A stretch of 64,000 bases of DNA from Mesostigma viride (lineage: Eukaryota; Streptophyta; Mesostigmatophyceae; Mesostigmatales; Mesostigmataceae). Position numbers and translations under genes: made by a program. Of the stretch, positions 1 to 9,438 are shown piece by piece. Each line of letters starts with the position of its first letter. Within the stretch, counting starts at the first letter, position 1. The stretch lies in the NCBI GenBank assembly GCA_009746045.1, contig RPFO01000696.1:1-64000 (forward strand), written 5' to 3'. The notes under the pieces are model-generated. The model did no database searches. It saw only the letters and a program-made list of their open reading frames with translations, and was not told the DNA's origin.

Positions 1-1
1 A

Positions 2-777
2 GATGGCGGGTGGAAGGAAGTGATCGCGATGATTGCGAGGTTGGACGAGCGCCTCATGGATATCATATTCCTACTGTCCAAGTGGGTGTGCAAATACCTG
101 CATCTGACCTTTCTTCAAGACTACGTTCTCAAGGAGTACGCGCGGGAGATGTTCACGATTCTGCAGGAAGCGCCCGCGGTGAACAGGGAAATGATCGTGT
201 ACAGGGGCGTGACAGAAGACTACTACATGCCCATCAGGGGGCGCAGAGACGTTTACAGTAACACGTTCCCGATCTCCGTGTCAGTCAACCCGGGGGTCGC
301 AATCAATTTCCTGTTCAATAGGTACATGAGCGCCGGATGGGGGCCGCCAGCGATTGTTGTCTCAAGGTCATCCATGTCATGCCTGGTACACCGGCGTTGG
401 CCATGTGGCCGATCGCGGGAGGTGAGCAGTCGGAGATTCTTCTTCCGCCTGGCACAAACTATCTCATAAAGTCTCACCGACTGCGTCACATCATTGCGGG
501 GGTACCGACTTTCACGGAAGGGAGGGCATTGAAAAGCGAGGTCTGCTGGGATGCGATGATAGCGCGCAAGTCCGGGGGCGACAAGCTGTTTCCTAGAAAG
601 TGGGTGACGGAGATCTACGTGGACGGTTCGGCCGCTGCTATTCGGCACGCGAATAAAAAGAGAGAAGCCACTAGCAAAAAGCGCAAACATTCTTCTGGAC
701 ACGGCACATCCAGCACCAAGACTAGACGACCAGCCGTCAATCGCACTTGGCCTTCCCGAACGAGAAGGCCTTCTTGA
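2..777 (+). CDS. ADP-ribosyltransferase-like protein, 5' partial, frameshifted
   Basis: The frame is open at the left window edge, so the N terminus is missing. An alpha-helical lead-in is followed by a VYRG strand (about 195-215), then an S-x-S-x-N segment and a helix with NF, then in another frame a V-I-H-V-x-P-G-T strand and a GEQSEILLPPGT strand. That order (R..., S-x-S, E-x-E-like before a beta strand) is the layout of the mono-ADP-ribosyltransferase fold (VIP2/exoenzyme type), which transfers ADP-ribose from NAD to a target protein. The last E in SEILL would be the catalytic Glu, here in a Q-S-E context. The frame changes between about 340 and 372, with no long homopolymer there. The C terminus is basic (KKREATSKKRKH). 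The 3' end overlaps the convergent next gene by about 40 nt. Target and role (host modification or toxin-like) are unknown. Fold assignment is moderately sure; activity is not established. Confidence 0.5.
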
Positions 778-1248
778 ACTTGCACTTTGTGCTCAACTTC
801 TTGTCCCTTTTCAATCGGATGATGGTGCCGACCAGGCTGTGCTTGTAGCTCCACTTGTTCATCTTATCAGCGACTCTCTCGACTGCCCGGCTGGCCCTGT
901 TGGATCGCCCCATAAATGTGAGTGAGTCCGCCAGCATGTTGAGGGGGTTCGACGACTGGTGAACGATGTCCGATATTATCACCATCGCCTTGTCTGTCCT
1001 CTGCTGCCGTTTTGAAACAACCGGGAGCGCCTGCTCGTCGCCCGCTGGGGGCGCTTGCTCGACTGGAGGGGGTGCGTTCATGCCTGTGTCCAGCAGCGAC
1101 TCCGCCGCTTCCGGTCTTGATTGCACGTACGGCGGGGGGCGCCCACGAAAAGTGTCTCGGGCTTTTCACTTTCCCACCCCGCCAGCAACAAGCTCAGGAA
1201 CAGCATTGCGGCCAAGGTGGCGATCAAGTACACGCGTCTCATTGTCAT
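737..1248 (-). CDS. small membrane or secreted protein, frameshifted
   Basis: The start ATG at 1248 (or 1242) opens a typical signal-anchor: M-R-R-V-Y-L-I followed by a leucine/alanine-rich hydrophobic stretch of about 18 residues. This frame runs into the long frame (proline-rich linker, then a basic C-terminal half with KKLSTKCKFKKAF) only after a single-base shift at the six-G run 1134-1139 (C6 on the coding strand). The reading of one gene rests on the good N-terminal anchor, which otherwise leads into nothing. The protein would be about 165 residues with its basic domain outside the membrane. No family recognised. It is divergent with the next gene, 39 bp apart. Confidence 0.5.
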
Positions 1249-1286
1249 CCATTCCTCGATTCAAAGAGATTTATCTTTGATCAGTG

Positions 1287-1661
1287 ATGATGATCATGAA
1301 CGGTCGAAAGAGGCCTTCCCGCAAGCGTAGTGCCCACAAGACCAAAGCGTCCACGCATAAATGGCCTTTATCTGGCGCCTTGGACGTGATAAGGCGGGCG
1401 GATGCGAGACGAGAAAGGGCGCAGTGGCCCATCCCGGGAGCGCTGGACGTTATAGACAGGGCAGACCTCAACCGAACCATGCGGGTTGCGGCCAGGCCTC
1501 GACCTATGTTCTCGACCTACCAAGTTCTGCCAGATGGCACCACCACCGAGACACCTGATTCCATTGCGCGCAAGGAGGACTGGTGGAGGAATACGCAGGA
1601 GGCCATCATCAAAATGGCGCAAGAACTCCCGAGACAGCTGGGGTGGTACACACAAAAATGA
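1287..1661 (+). CDS. small basic protein with internal GALDVI repeat
   Basis: A 124-residue protein with a very basic N terminus (N-G-R-K-R-P-S-R-K-R). It contains two copies, about 23 residues apart, of a motif of the form W-P-(L/I)-x-G-A-L-D-V-I-x-R-A-D, so an internal duplication is visible. The C terminus carries two adjacent Trp and ends G-W-Y-T-Q-K. ATGs at 1287, 1290 and 1296 are all possible starts. The upstream gene on the other strand starts 39 bp away, so they share a short divergent promoter region. No known family; DNA or RNA binding would fit the charge but is only a guess. Confidence 0.55.
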   Translation: MMIMNGRKRPSRKRSAHKTKASTHKWPLSGALDVIRRADARRERAQWPIPGALDVIDRADLNRTMRVAARPRPMFSTYQVLPDGTTTETPDSIARKEDWWRNTQEAIIKMAQELPRQLGWYTQK

Positions 1662-1781
1662 GACGGCGCACTATACATTGATTGAGCGGAAGAGTTTACA
1701 TCCTAGCAGAAAAACTTCTCACCTATCTTGACAGATGGCGCATTCTCTGTGTTAATAAAGCTTTATTAATTCATCTCACAA

Positions 1782-2417
1782 TCACCCGTCCTTAACATGC
1801 CTATTAATGGAGACAATCACCCCGTCCTTGTACATGTGCGTGCGGGTGAACACTTCGGGCGCCGCTAGAACAGACTTGCGGACGTCTTCCCGCAACAGGT
1901 AGCACGTGTACGTGATGTTGAATGTCTGCGGGAGGTGTTCTGGGTCCAGGTAGACCCGGATGTGTTTGTCTGCATACTGCCCGAGACAGTTGATGACGGC
2001 TAGCCCCTTGGGGTCGCATTCCCCATTCCCCAGCATGACTCGTATGTCAGCGTCACCCCTGATGTCTCGTATGATGTCGCTGTACGCCAGCTTTGGCACA
2101 GTGTGCACGTACTTCCCGGAGCGCGAATCGATCTCCAACACCCCGATGTTGTTGAGCGCAAACGTGGTCGTGATCTCGAACTTGATGACCGCGCTTGGAG
2201 GCGTTTCAAGGCGTTCACCCACCCCGTCACGCGCCTCGCCCACATTCACCCACCCCGTCATGCGGGGATCCACTAGCATCTCCAGGGCCTTGCTAACATC
2301 ATCCAACGGGCCGCAGTCGTACGTGGGCAGACCATCCAAAAGCGCCTCTATGTCCATGAGCAACACCACACACAACACCATACAGAAAAACCAAGCCCTA
2401 CAGGCGCACCTGGCCAT
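1782..2417 (-). CDS. hypothetical protein with N-terminal signal/anchor
   Basis: About 211 residues from the ATG at 2417. That ATG overlaps the TGA of the upstream gene (TGATG), which supports the start and suggests co-expression. Residues 2-20 form a Cys- and Val-rich hydrophobic stretch (W-F-F-C-M-V-L-C-V-V-L-L), a signal peptide or anchor. The rest has alternating strands and no recognisable motif; an acidic segment (D-I-R-G-D-A-D) is followed by a glycine-rich turn and a conserved-looking C-L-G-Q-Y. Probably a membrane or exported protein. Function unknown. Confidence 0.55.
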   Translation of the reverse strand: MARCACRAWFFCMVLCVVLLMDIEALLDGLPTYDCGPLDDVSKALEMLVDPRMTGWVNVGEARDGVGERLETPPSAVIKFEITTTFALNNIGVLEIDSRSGKYVHTVPKLAYSDIIRDIRGDADIRVMLGNGECDPKGLAVINCLGQYADKHIRVYLDPEHLPQTFNITYTCYLLREDVRKSVLAAPEVFTRTHMYKDGVIVSINRHVKDG

Positions 2418-3538
2418 CAAGCGAAGAGCTTCATCCAAGGCCTGCGCCTGTCCCTAGCAGGAACCTTCAGCAGCACTGCCGCGAACGCCAACCCGCCGCG
2501 GTACAGCCTCTCCTCGCGAGTCAGCTCCGGGGCCGACCAGGCGGGGGGCTGGTTGTTGGCGGCCTCGAAGGCGGGGTACAGACTTTCGTACCTGGAGCCC
2601 CTGCTCGCAGACCTGTACAAGTCCATAAGACACTCGTACTCCAGACGCGAGTATCCGCCGGCGCGGAATAGGAACATCATCTCGCAGAAAAAGAGGATGC
2701 CAGCCGGCAGCCCCGCGAACTTGTACGCCTGAGAGAAAACCCAGGCAGAGGCGAGCAGCGCCCCGTTGGACCCGGTATCCCCCTTGGCGGCCAGCCACAG
2801 GGACCGGGTCAGGTGGTCCAGCTTGAGCGCCCCCCGCCGCACCCAAGCATTGTGCGAGTTGCTTGGGAAGAAAGAGTTGATGGCGCTCGAGTGATCCTTT
2901 GTCCACCACTCATCTCGACGCAGGGGCTCCGCTGCAGAAGAAACAAAATTGACTGTCTGTGCCCCCCCCCGCTTCACCATGCCCCTCAGAAGACCCGCGA
3001 CCATGTCAAACATCCATTCATCATTCCTTATCGATGAAGCGTGGAGGAGGTACAGGGAGGGCAGCAGGACAAGGCGGGTGCGCTCGATGCGAACGTCGGA
3101 GTCGCTGGAGTCATAGCAGTCGCCCAGCAGGTCCTTGGCATCCACCAATCCTGTCCCCATGTCTGGAAGGATGACAAGGGGAGCAGGGTCAAACGGCTCT
3201 GTGTTGTGAGTAAGGAGCCTGAGAGCGCCCAGAGAGCCATAGCCACCAAGCAAGATCTTTATCACAGCAAGCTGTCCCTTGCTGGGATGGAGGATCACGC
3301 CCCTCAGCTGTTCTGCCAGCGTCTTCTCGCGGCTAGTAACGGAGATGGCGGGCCACGACCAATTGTACACCCAGACTCTCGGGGGGGTGCTGGATAAGCT
3401 GCCGGTGTCGCCCGCAAGAACGTCCGCCTTTATCTGTGACGCGGCAGGAACGTCGACGGGTTCGGATAGGCCTGCGGGAATCTCGCCATTCGCCTGTGAA
3501 CGCCTCGAGCCTGTAACGTGGCAGATATCCGCGAGCAA
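2417..3538 (-). CDS. unknown protein, paralog of the 4.46-5.62 kb gene
   Basis: A 373-residue frame ending at the overlap with the next gene. The C-terminal 120 residues (from G-A-L-L-A-S-A-W-V-F) match in pattern the C terminus of the gene at 4455-5624: a hydrophobic A-x-x-F-A-G-x-P turn, an F-x-x-R-x-x-x-x-E-Y segment, a Y-R-x-x-x-x-x-x-R-x-x-Y-E-S motif and a final hydrophobic helix followed by R-D-R-R-R-P-W-M. I therefore regard the two as diverged paralogs. No ATG lies near the 5' end: the frame starts at TTG 3538 and appears coding back to about 3555, so the true start is either upstream in another frame or lost. Function unknown; two hydrophobic segments suggest membrane association. 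Confidence 0.5.
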   Translation of the reverse strand: MLADICHVTGSRRSQANGEIPAGLSEPVDVPAASQIKADVLAGDTGSLSSTPPRVWVYNWSWPAISVTSREKTLAEQLRGVILHPSKGQLAVIKILLGGYGSLGALRLLTHNTEPFDPAPLVILPDMGTGLVDAKDLLGDCYDSSDSDVRIERTRLVLLPSLYLLHASSIRNDEWMFDMVAGLLRGMVKRGGAQTVNFVSSAAEPLRRDEWWTKDHSSAINSFFPSNSHNAWVRRGALKLDHLTRSLWLAAKGDTGSNGALLASAWVFSQAYKFAGLPAGILFFCEMMFLFRAGGYSRLEYECLMDLYRSASRGSRYESLYPAFEAANNQPPAWSAPELTREERLYRGGLAFAAVLLKVPARDRRRPWMKLFA

Positions 3539-3559
3539 AACGAGAACGGTTTTCGAGTC

Positions 3560-4454
3560 AATGCGAGTCTATTAATGCAAATTCGCTCGAATTCCTGCGA
3601 GGGAACGCGATCTGTGCTTGCACTCGCCTGTTAACCACGATGCATTCATTGCACGCTGGGGAAACGAACATGCTATCACCCACCTTGTGAAAAACGCGCA
3701 AACAGCGACTTCCTCGAATCGCGACGAAAGAAAGCCTTGACGAGGGCCATGCTCCGATTCCTCGACGTGTCGCGCGAGTGGTATGCTCCCCTCCCGAGTC
3801 GCGGTCCGGACTCGTGCAGGACCGCGGGGCAATCACTACTTAGTACTTACAGCAATCACTGACTTTGCGGTTTTGTTTTGTCCCGTCAGTCCGTCAGCGC
3901 GTCAGAAAAGTCCCGCCAGACCCTACACCCCTGGCTTCCCCGAGGGTCGCAGGGCGAATCTTGAGGGGATTTGCAGAATCCGATTTTGTCATTTCAGGGA
4001 CGCTGGTCGCGAAAAACGGCAGGCAGGGGGGGGGCTCAGTTTCCAGCGCTGACAATACTGGCAAACTTTTTCCCACGTCGACGACGATGACCTGTTATAG
4101 CGCACGTGACCAGGCGAGGTCCTAATTTACGCGAGAAAGAGCTTCCCTTGAGACGACGTCGCCTTGGAAAGAAGAGGAAGCCCGCAATCCTGCTGGTTCT
4201 ATCGTAGGCAATTCGAACCCACGCAAATGTCCACTAATGTCCATTTAGTAAACGGCGGGAAAAACGAACTGATGAGCATAAGAGGTGCGTCTGAGCACCC
4301 TTTCTCGACTTCCTGCGGGTGCTGCGTCTGAGCACTAGATTCCTCACGGTCACGAACGTTTGGAAAGTTCCTTCCTCGCTGCACGCCTTCGATATCTCTC
4401 GCCCCGGATGCGAGCCTCACGTCTCTTTCGCGCCCGACCCCTGCGTGCTGTCGC
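3560..4454. other. intergenic region without a supportable gene
   Basis: About 900 bp between two paralogous genes. Short overlapping frames exist on both strands but none has a coherent protein pattern. The stretch contains several GC-rich short direct motifs, among them three GTCAG/GTCCG units at 3885-3905, a seven-G run near 4026-4033, and A/T-rich patches. The last part, just before 4470, is pyrimidine-rich and ends CTCTCGCAG. It may hold the missing 5' ends of the flanking genes. Confidence 0.4.
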
Positions 4455-5624
4455 TTGTCTCTCGCAGGATTGGACGAGTTGTTTTTCCCGGGCAGCGCCG
4501 AGAAGTACTCCCGCATTGTCGAGGCCGTCTCGCGGCTTGTTACAACACCCGAGGCACTCGGCAATGTGGAGAGGTCCGCCCTGCTGATGATCAAGATGGG
4601 CAAGATCCCCGCGAACATGGCGGCGGACATGCTACTGTACCAGGCGACGTGGGAGAGGCGCCTTGTCCGCCCGTTTCGACATGGTACAGATCCGGCCAAG
4701 CCGCACCAGCGACGACCCCGTGCTGTTAGAGCGGGCCTTGTTCCTGGCACTGCGAGATGTGGCCCGGGAGGCTGTCTCAGAGGGCCACAAGCGCAGGTTC
4801 ATCCGGGTCATCAACATCTTCAGGGGGCTCCTCAAGTGTGCGGCGACAGATCTCTCGGTGCGCAGGGCTGTCCAGACGTTCGTGGACCACCTTGCACCGA
4901 GGGTTCGCAAGGTCGGCAGCGACGGAATCGTCGTGCCCCCGCGCGGGGAAGATGGCCTGATACCATGGCACACTGACGCCTCGTACGGGATGTTCAACCT
5001 CTTCCCATATGATCAGACGACCGTCTCCGGGCCCAGTGCGACAGGGAGGACGTGACCGGCCTCTTTTACCAGGCGATGTACGTGTACTTCAAGGGCGGGC
5101 TGAACAGGGACCACCCGACCCTGCTTGCGGGCATGTACATCTGTGCTGCCGCCTTCGCGGGAGCTCCGGGGGTCGAGTTTGCGTTCCTGGGCTTGGTATC
5201 GTTCCGCGTGCGTTTCAAGGAGGAGGAATACGGGGTCCTGTTCAACACCTACCGCGCGGTGGCTCCAGACCTGCGCGAGACGTACGAGTCGGCCTTTGCG
5301 TCCGCCCAGTCGGTGATGGCGAGGCACATCCCAGGAGTGACGCTCTACGACGAAGTGTGCGACTGTGTCAACCCCAGCTCCTCTGCGGGTGAGGGGGTGC
5401 GAGGCTTCCAGGCGTGGGGGCGCTCTGTCCAGAACGCGGCTGAGGCGCGGGAGTGCGAGGCGCAGATGCGCAAGGGGATGGCAGGGGGGCTGGCCGCGGG
5501 CGCGCTCATGTTCGGCCTCGTAATCATGAGGATCCCTCGCGAGCGGATGACGCCCCCCTGGACCCGGCTGGCCCAGGCGTGGACGCAGGTGGAAGAGAGC
5601 GACGCGCAGACGCAGAGGTCCTAG
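4455..5624 (+). CDS. unknown protein, paralog of the 2.4-3.5 kb gene, two frame breaks
   Basis: Three consecutive open frames together make one protein of about 390 residues. The first (L-D-E-L-F-F-P-G...) runs to about 4670, the second to about 5010, and the third to the stop at 5622. Shifts go +1 then -1, so an extra and a missing base would restore one frame. The C-terminal third shares with the 2417-3538 protein the pattern L-L-A-G...A-F-A-G-x-P-G, R-x-x-x-x-E-Y, Y-R, Y-E-S and a terminal hydrophobic segment (G-G-L-A-A-G-A-L-M-F-G). The first 150 residues are mostly helical. The first codon shown is TTG; no convincing ATG is seen, so the start is unresolved. No known family. Confidence 0.5.
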
Positions 5625-5808
5625 ACGCTTTTGCTTGGACTTGCTTTTACTCTATGTTCTTTGATTGGAAGGCGTGACACTCGATAAATGTATTCGCATC
5701 AGGATTTCATTACTAGGGTTTTATTACTGTATATTGCCGCCTTTTTTGATTAATGAACAAGTGTTTTGTATTGCTGGTGTTGAACGCTGCCCCTGAAGTA
5801 TTTTATGA

Positions 5809-6974
5809 TCACCTCGTCTTCCTTGCGACCCCGGCGACCCAAAATGTCCTCTTGCTTTCGGGGTCGTCCGGCAGGCGCACGTTGCCAGTAACCTTTACCC
5901 CGTGTGCGGCCAAGATGTCGGCCAGCTGGGGGGCGGGCACACGCCGCGTCATCCTGCTGCTGTGGCCCAGGTAGTCCATGAAGAAGAGCTTGCGGAAGTC
6001 GGCCACCGTGACGAACGCGCCGGGCTCGAGGGCGATCAGGTCGCTGTGGGTGAGGAACAAGCGCATGAAGGTGTCAGCGCGGCTCGGTCAAGGGGCGGAT
6101 TGGACTCCTCTTCGCACGAGGCGGCGTGGGCGGGGGTCGCGCCCAGGTCGTGCTCCTCCTCCTCGGCCGTCTCCATTTAAGCCGGGCGGTGAGGGCGTCG
6201 CACGTGGGGTCGTCCTTCGGCCGCCACTTGTTCGAGGACCCCTGCTTCCTGCTGAAGGCGACCGTCAGCTTCTCTCTTAGCTCTCGTATCCAATTATTGA
6301 TCCAGGTCGGTGGCGCCCCCCCGGACTTGGCCATATGCGCGCGTATCTCTCGCAGACCCTTCAGGTCGGCCATGTCCAGCTCGGGGTAGTCGTGGCAATC
6401 GTCCAGGAAGCCCTCCTCGTCATCGGTGATCTCCGCGAACAGCCCGTGCTCCGTTGCGTACCCTACCATCCACTTGCGCAGGTCCTTCTCTTGTTGATGG
6501 CGTCCCGCATAGCCAGGTACCTGTCGCCGTTGAACCAATGGGGAAACGGCATCGTCTCCCTGCTTGTGGGCAGGGGCAGCGGCTTGACAAGGGCCACCTT
6601 CTGCAGCCAGTACCACTCGCCACCGACGCGCGCCTCCTGGCTGCAGCCGCTCACCTTCACCAGCACGCCGCCCTTGCCAGCCAGCACGGCCGTCCACAGC
6701 GCCAGGTCCTCCGACTTGGACGGGCCAGTGCTTCTGGGGGGTCGGACGCTGGAGGGGGCGCCAGCTTCCTCGCGTCGTAGGCGGGGTGCCCCTTGACCGA
6801 TATGAAGGCGTTGAAGGCAGCGCACACGGCGGCCAGGTCTGACCACTCTTGGATGTGGGCGGAGGGCCTGAGGCATGCGTCCACAAACTCGCACAACAGC
6901 TTGGCCAGCGTCATCTGGTCGGCGCGGAGGAAGGGCGGCTCGGCCATGTCCGTTGTGACCGACTCGGTCTGCAT
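5809..6974 (-). pseudogene. unknown protein, multiply frame-broken
   Basis: Good coding pattern passes through at least four frames on this strand: residues beginning M-Q-T-E-S-V at 6974, a segment with K-S-E-D-L-A-L-W-T-A-V, one with D-L-R-K-W-M-V-G-Y and an acidic D-D-E-E-G-F, and a final one beginning M-R-L-F-L-T-H-S that ends at 5809. Breaks lie near 6735-6755 (C5 and C6 runs), near 6495 (AGAGAAGG), near 6170 and near 6075. The last 85 residues could also be a separate gene from the ATG at 6066. I recognise no domain. Four breaks in 1.2 kb is denser than elsewhere, so real decay is more likely here than for the other broken genes. Confidence 0.4.
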
Positions 6975-7111
6975 GTCATCAGTTGGTCGCGTCCAGTTGC
7001 TGATGGGCGAGAAATAGAATTGTGCGCCGTAGCCGCGCAACTCATCAGGTGCTCGTTCCGCGGTGCTACGAGTCTTGCACGCCACACTTGTGTTTTTTCT
7101 CCCATTATTCT

Positions 7112-7336
7112 ATGCAATTGTGTATGGCTTTCTGTAACGCGATCACCAAGAACGGGTGCCACTGCCGTAATCAGCGTGTGCGGGGGAACAAGTGCGCGGC
7201 CCATTCCGCAATGGGCAGACGACGACGACAAGGGGCTCGCCCGCACGCCACGAGGTCCTCGTCCGTGCTGCAGTACAGTGCGCAGGACATCATCGACAAG
7301 ATCAATCAACTGAAAGGGGGCGATGACGGCGTTTGA
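7112..7336 (+). CDS. small Cys-motif protein (zinc-knuckle-like)
   Basis: A 74-residue protein (or 70 from the ATG at 7124). Near the N terminus is C-N-A-I-T-K-N-G-C-H-C-R-N-Q followed by C-A-A-H, that is C-x(2)-T-x-x-G-x-x-C-x(10)-C-x-x-H. This spacing fits a small zinc-binding knuckle found in phage and giant-virus proteins, usually close to an N terminus. The same motif occurs in the convergent gene at 7340-8228 and in the gene at 25130-25642. An arginine-rich linker and a short amphipathic helix (D-I-I-D-K-I-N-Q-L) complete the protein. Role unknown; nucleic-acid or protein binding is plausible. Confidence 0.6.
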   Translation: MQLCMAFCNAITKNGCHCRNQRVRGNKCAAHSAMGRRRRQGARPHATRSSSVLQYSAQDIIDKINQLKGGDDGV

Positions 7337-7339
7337 AAT

Positions 7340-8228
7340 TGATGATGAACTTCTGTGAACAGCGCAGACAGCGCTACCCACAGCGCGTCTGTTCTTGCAC
7401 AGGTTCCCGTTCCTTGTGACCCTCATGCATCTGGCCAGCTGGTCGACGTGACGCCTTAGTGTGATGTTATGCTTATGTCGCACAGGCACCCCTCTCTTAC
7501 GCCCTGCCCTAGCCTGGGACGTCCCGTGACCTCCGCTCAGTTTTTCCCATTCCTCTGAAGACTTTTGGTACACGGATTGCGGCGTGCCAATCATAGTTGC
7601 CAGGGTGCCCTGTTCTGGGTCCACCTCCTCAAAGCCCAGACTTTTGTAGTAGGACACCAGATTCCTGCCTTGGGACACCACGTTCGCTTGTTGTGTGATA
7701 AACGGGTCTCCTCTGGGGGTCGTGGCCACCAACATCCTGGTCAAAGCGTCTTTGAACCCTGACAGGTATCTTCTGGCCTCTTCCGGGTCCGTGTATGTTG
7801 GAGGAGGGGGGAGACGGGAATCACTCCGAGTTACAAGTGAGATAGTAGAGTTGGGAGCAACCTCTCGCACCAGCCCGGCAAACGTTTTCGGCCAACTTGC
7901 CCAGCCCCTTCATGGCGATTGTCTCCTCGTCGGTCGGCTGGTATTTTAGGGGGTCGGAATGGGGGGATGCGCGGGAGTAAAATGAATGGATCACGCGGTT
8001 GTTGGGATTCTCGATGTCAACTCCCGATTTTAAGAACAGCAGTTGTGCACCGGTTCGAGGATGCGGCACAGTCACTTCGACGGTGCCCCTGCTTCGATGC
8101 CACAACATGCGCAGGGGGGTTCCTTCCAGCGTCCGGCCCGTGTCCAACTGTCCTTTTTCTGCGGTACCTAAGGTGGTGGATGGCCCCGCGACATCTGTCG
8201 ACTGCGCTGGGGTCACCGCTTGGGACAT
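7340..8228 (-). CDS. unknown protein with C-terminal Cys motif, frameshifted
   Basis: The ATG at 8228 starts a clear frame (M-S-Q-A-V-T-P-A-Q-S) that runs to about 7890, then coding pattern continues in the next frame (L-V-R-E-V-A-P-N) after a shift at the four-T run 7885-7888. A motif C-M-R-V-T-R-N-G-N-L-C-K-N-R-R-x(6)-V-C-A-V-H lies near 7370-7450, the same as in the neighbouring small gene on the other strand. The middle contains charged helices. The shifted frame stays open to 6911, across the convergent gene, which is unlikely to be real; the natural stop is probably near 7340 and lost to another indel. Family otherwise unknown. Confidence 0.5.
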
Positions 8229-8386
8229 GGCATGGTGCTCGTCATGAAAGCCGCGAAATCGGCCATGGACGGCATGTCCCCGCCCCGAGCGCGCTTGGAT
8301 AAAACATTATAAGAACTCAGGGATGGCCGGTCCGCCGATGGGTCTTCATTTTTCTTGCGCTTGGGGGGCATGTTATATATATTTCA

Positions 8387-8969
8387 ATGCTGGATATAAA
8401 TTCACAGTCTAAAGGTGAGGACATGCACATGATTGTCGGCAAAAGGCGCAAGATGCACACGGTTAGGGCCGCGGACGCGCGATTGTTAGACAGCATTCGT
8501 GAGCTCCATGCGACACTGCAGGATCCCTTGCTCACCCCTGCAGTCCGTTCGATGATTCAGAAGACATACAATTCGCTGCTAGCCAGGTGGCCGACGAGGG
8601 GGCAGGAGCTCGAAACGCGGGGAGGGTCAGAGTGGGCGCCGGCCTCGTGGCACCTGGCCCCCGCCACGAGTCCAGGATCATCACGACCTTCGGGATGAGT
8701 ACGAGACGCAGCAGGAGCAATTACAGCGCGTGTGGAATATCCTATTGGATGACGATCTAACAAGTGAAGAGCGTTCCGACTTGGAAAGATTAAGACTGCG
8801 ACTTCAGACCGATATCGAGCGCGGTGCCGGCCCGTCCTTAGGTCTGATCCCCAAGCTTGTGGCGCCCAGGCGGAATAAAAAACACCGAGTCGGCCAGACA
8901 GGGGTGCGCTTGAAACAGAAAACCACCGCTGTACGTAGACGTCCGCAGCGCCGTCCCCTAGCACTGTGA
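8387..8969 (+). CDS. helical basic protein, frameshifted
   Basis: The ATG at 8387 follows a TATATATA box at 8374-8381. The first frame gives a helix-rich segment (L-L-D-S-I-R-E-L-H-A-T-L-Q). Coding pattern resumes in another frame as Y-E-T-Q-Q-E-Q-L-Q-R-V-W and E-E-R-S-D-L-E-R-L-R-L, ending in a strongly basic tail (R-R-R-P-Q-R-R-P). The break is probably the G5 run 8598-8602. Together about 190 residues with coiled-coil character. It ends 4 bp before the convergent nuclease-like gene. No known family. Confidence 0.5.
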
Positions 8970-8973
8970 CTTC

Positions 8974-9366
8974 TTACTCGACCGCGCAGTTGGTATGGCA
9001 CAGCAGGAGACGCCTCCAACGGGCGGAGGGCTTGCGCGGGAGTTTGAGGCCCACGCTCTCGTGCAGAGTGACGGATATCCTGGCCACCTTGCACACGTCT
9101 AGGATGTGTTTCAGCTTCTCGGGCGTCACATTCACGGACCACTCCGCCTTAAACAGGTGCAACTCCTTGCGGTGGGCGGGGTAATCTTTGCCGTACGATA
9201 TAAGCTGGCCCATGCCGTACATCCAGTTGCCCCATTCCTTCACCTCTATGATCCTGCCCCCCACGTCATCCAGGATGTCTATCTTCCCCCCGCGACAAAC
9301 GACCTCTCTCCTGCCGCCTACCTTGGCATTGTAGGCTGCCTGAACGTCCTTTTCTTTCACAGACAT
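8974..9366 (-). CDS. small PD-(D/E)XK nuclease-like protein
   Basis: A 130-residue protein from the ATG at 9366. It shows K-I-D-I-L-D-D near residue 30, then I-I-E-V-K-E at 39-44, then G-Q-L-I-S-Y-G-K at 53-60. This D...E-x-K...Q layout is the active-site pattern of the restriction-endonuclease-like (PD-(D/E)XK) fold, here probably D30, E41, K43 and Q54. The same core, including W-x-x-A/G-x-G-Q-L, recurs in the KilA-N fusion protein at 61956-62770. Size fits a minimal nuclease domain. Cellular target unknown; DNA repair, mobile-element or interference functions are all possible. Confidence 0.6.
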   Translation of the reverse strand: MSVKEKDVQAAYNAKVGGRREVVCRGGKIDILDDVGGRIIEVKEWGNWMYGMGQLISYGKDYPAHRKELHLFKAEWSVNVTPEKLKHILDVCKVARISVTLHESVGLKLPRKPSARWRRLLLCHTNCAVE

Positions 9367-9438
9367 GTGACAGGGGAAAGGTACATAAGAATGCGTGTTT
9401 TTTTAAATAGTGACATCCGCAGCAGCGATGGCGGTGTG

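Noticed and set aside
4180-4260. Possible tRNA on the minus strand, because GGCAATTCGAACCC resembles a T-loop box
   Set aside because: The bases flanking the loop do not pair to form a T stem, and no A-box or acceptor stem is found at the right distance.
4462-4470. CTCTCGCAG as a 3' splice site of an intron before the 4.46 kb gene
   Set aside because: No matching 5' site or branch point could be identified; pyrimidine-rich CAG is common by chance. Left as part of the unresolved start.
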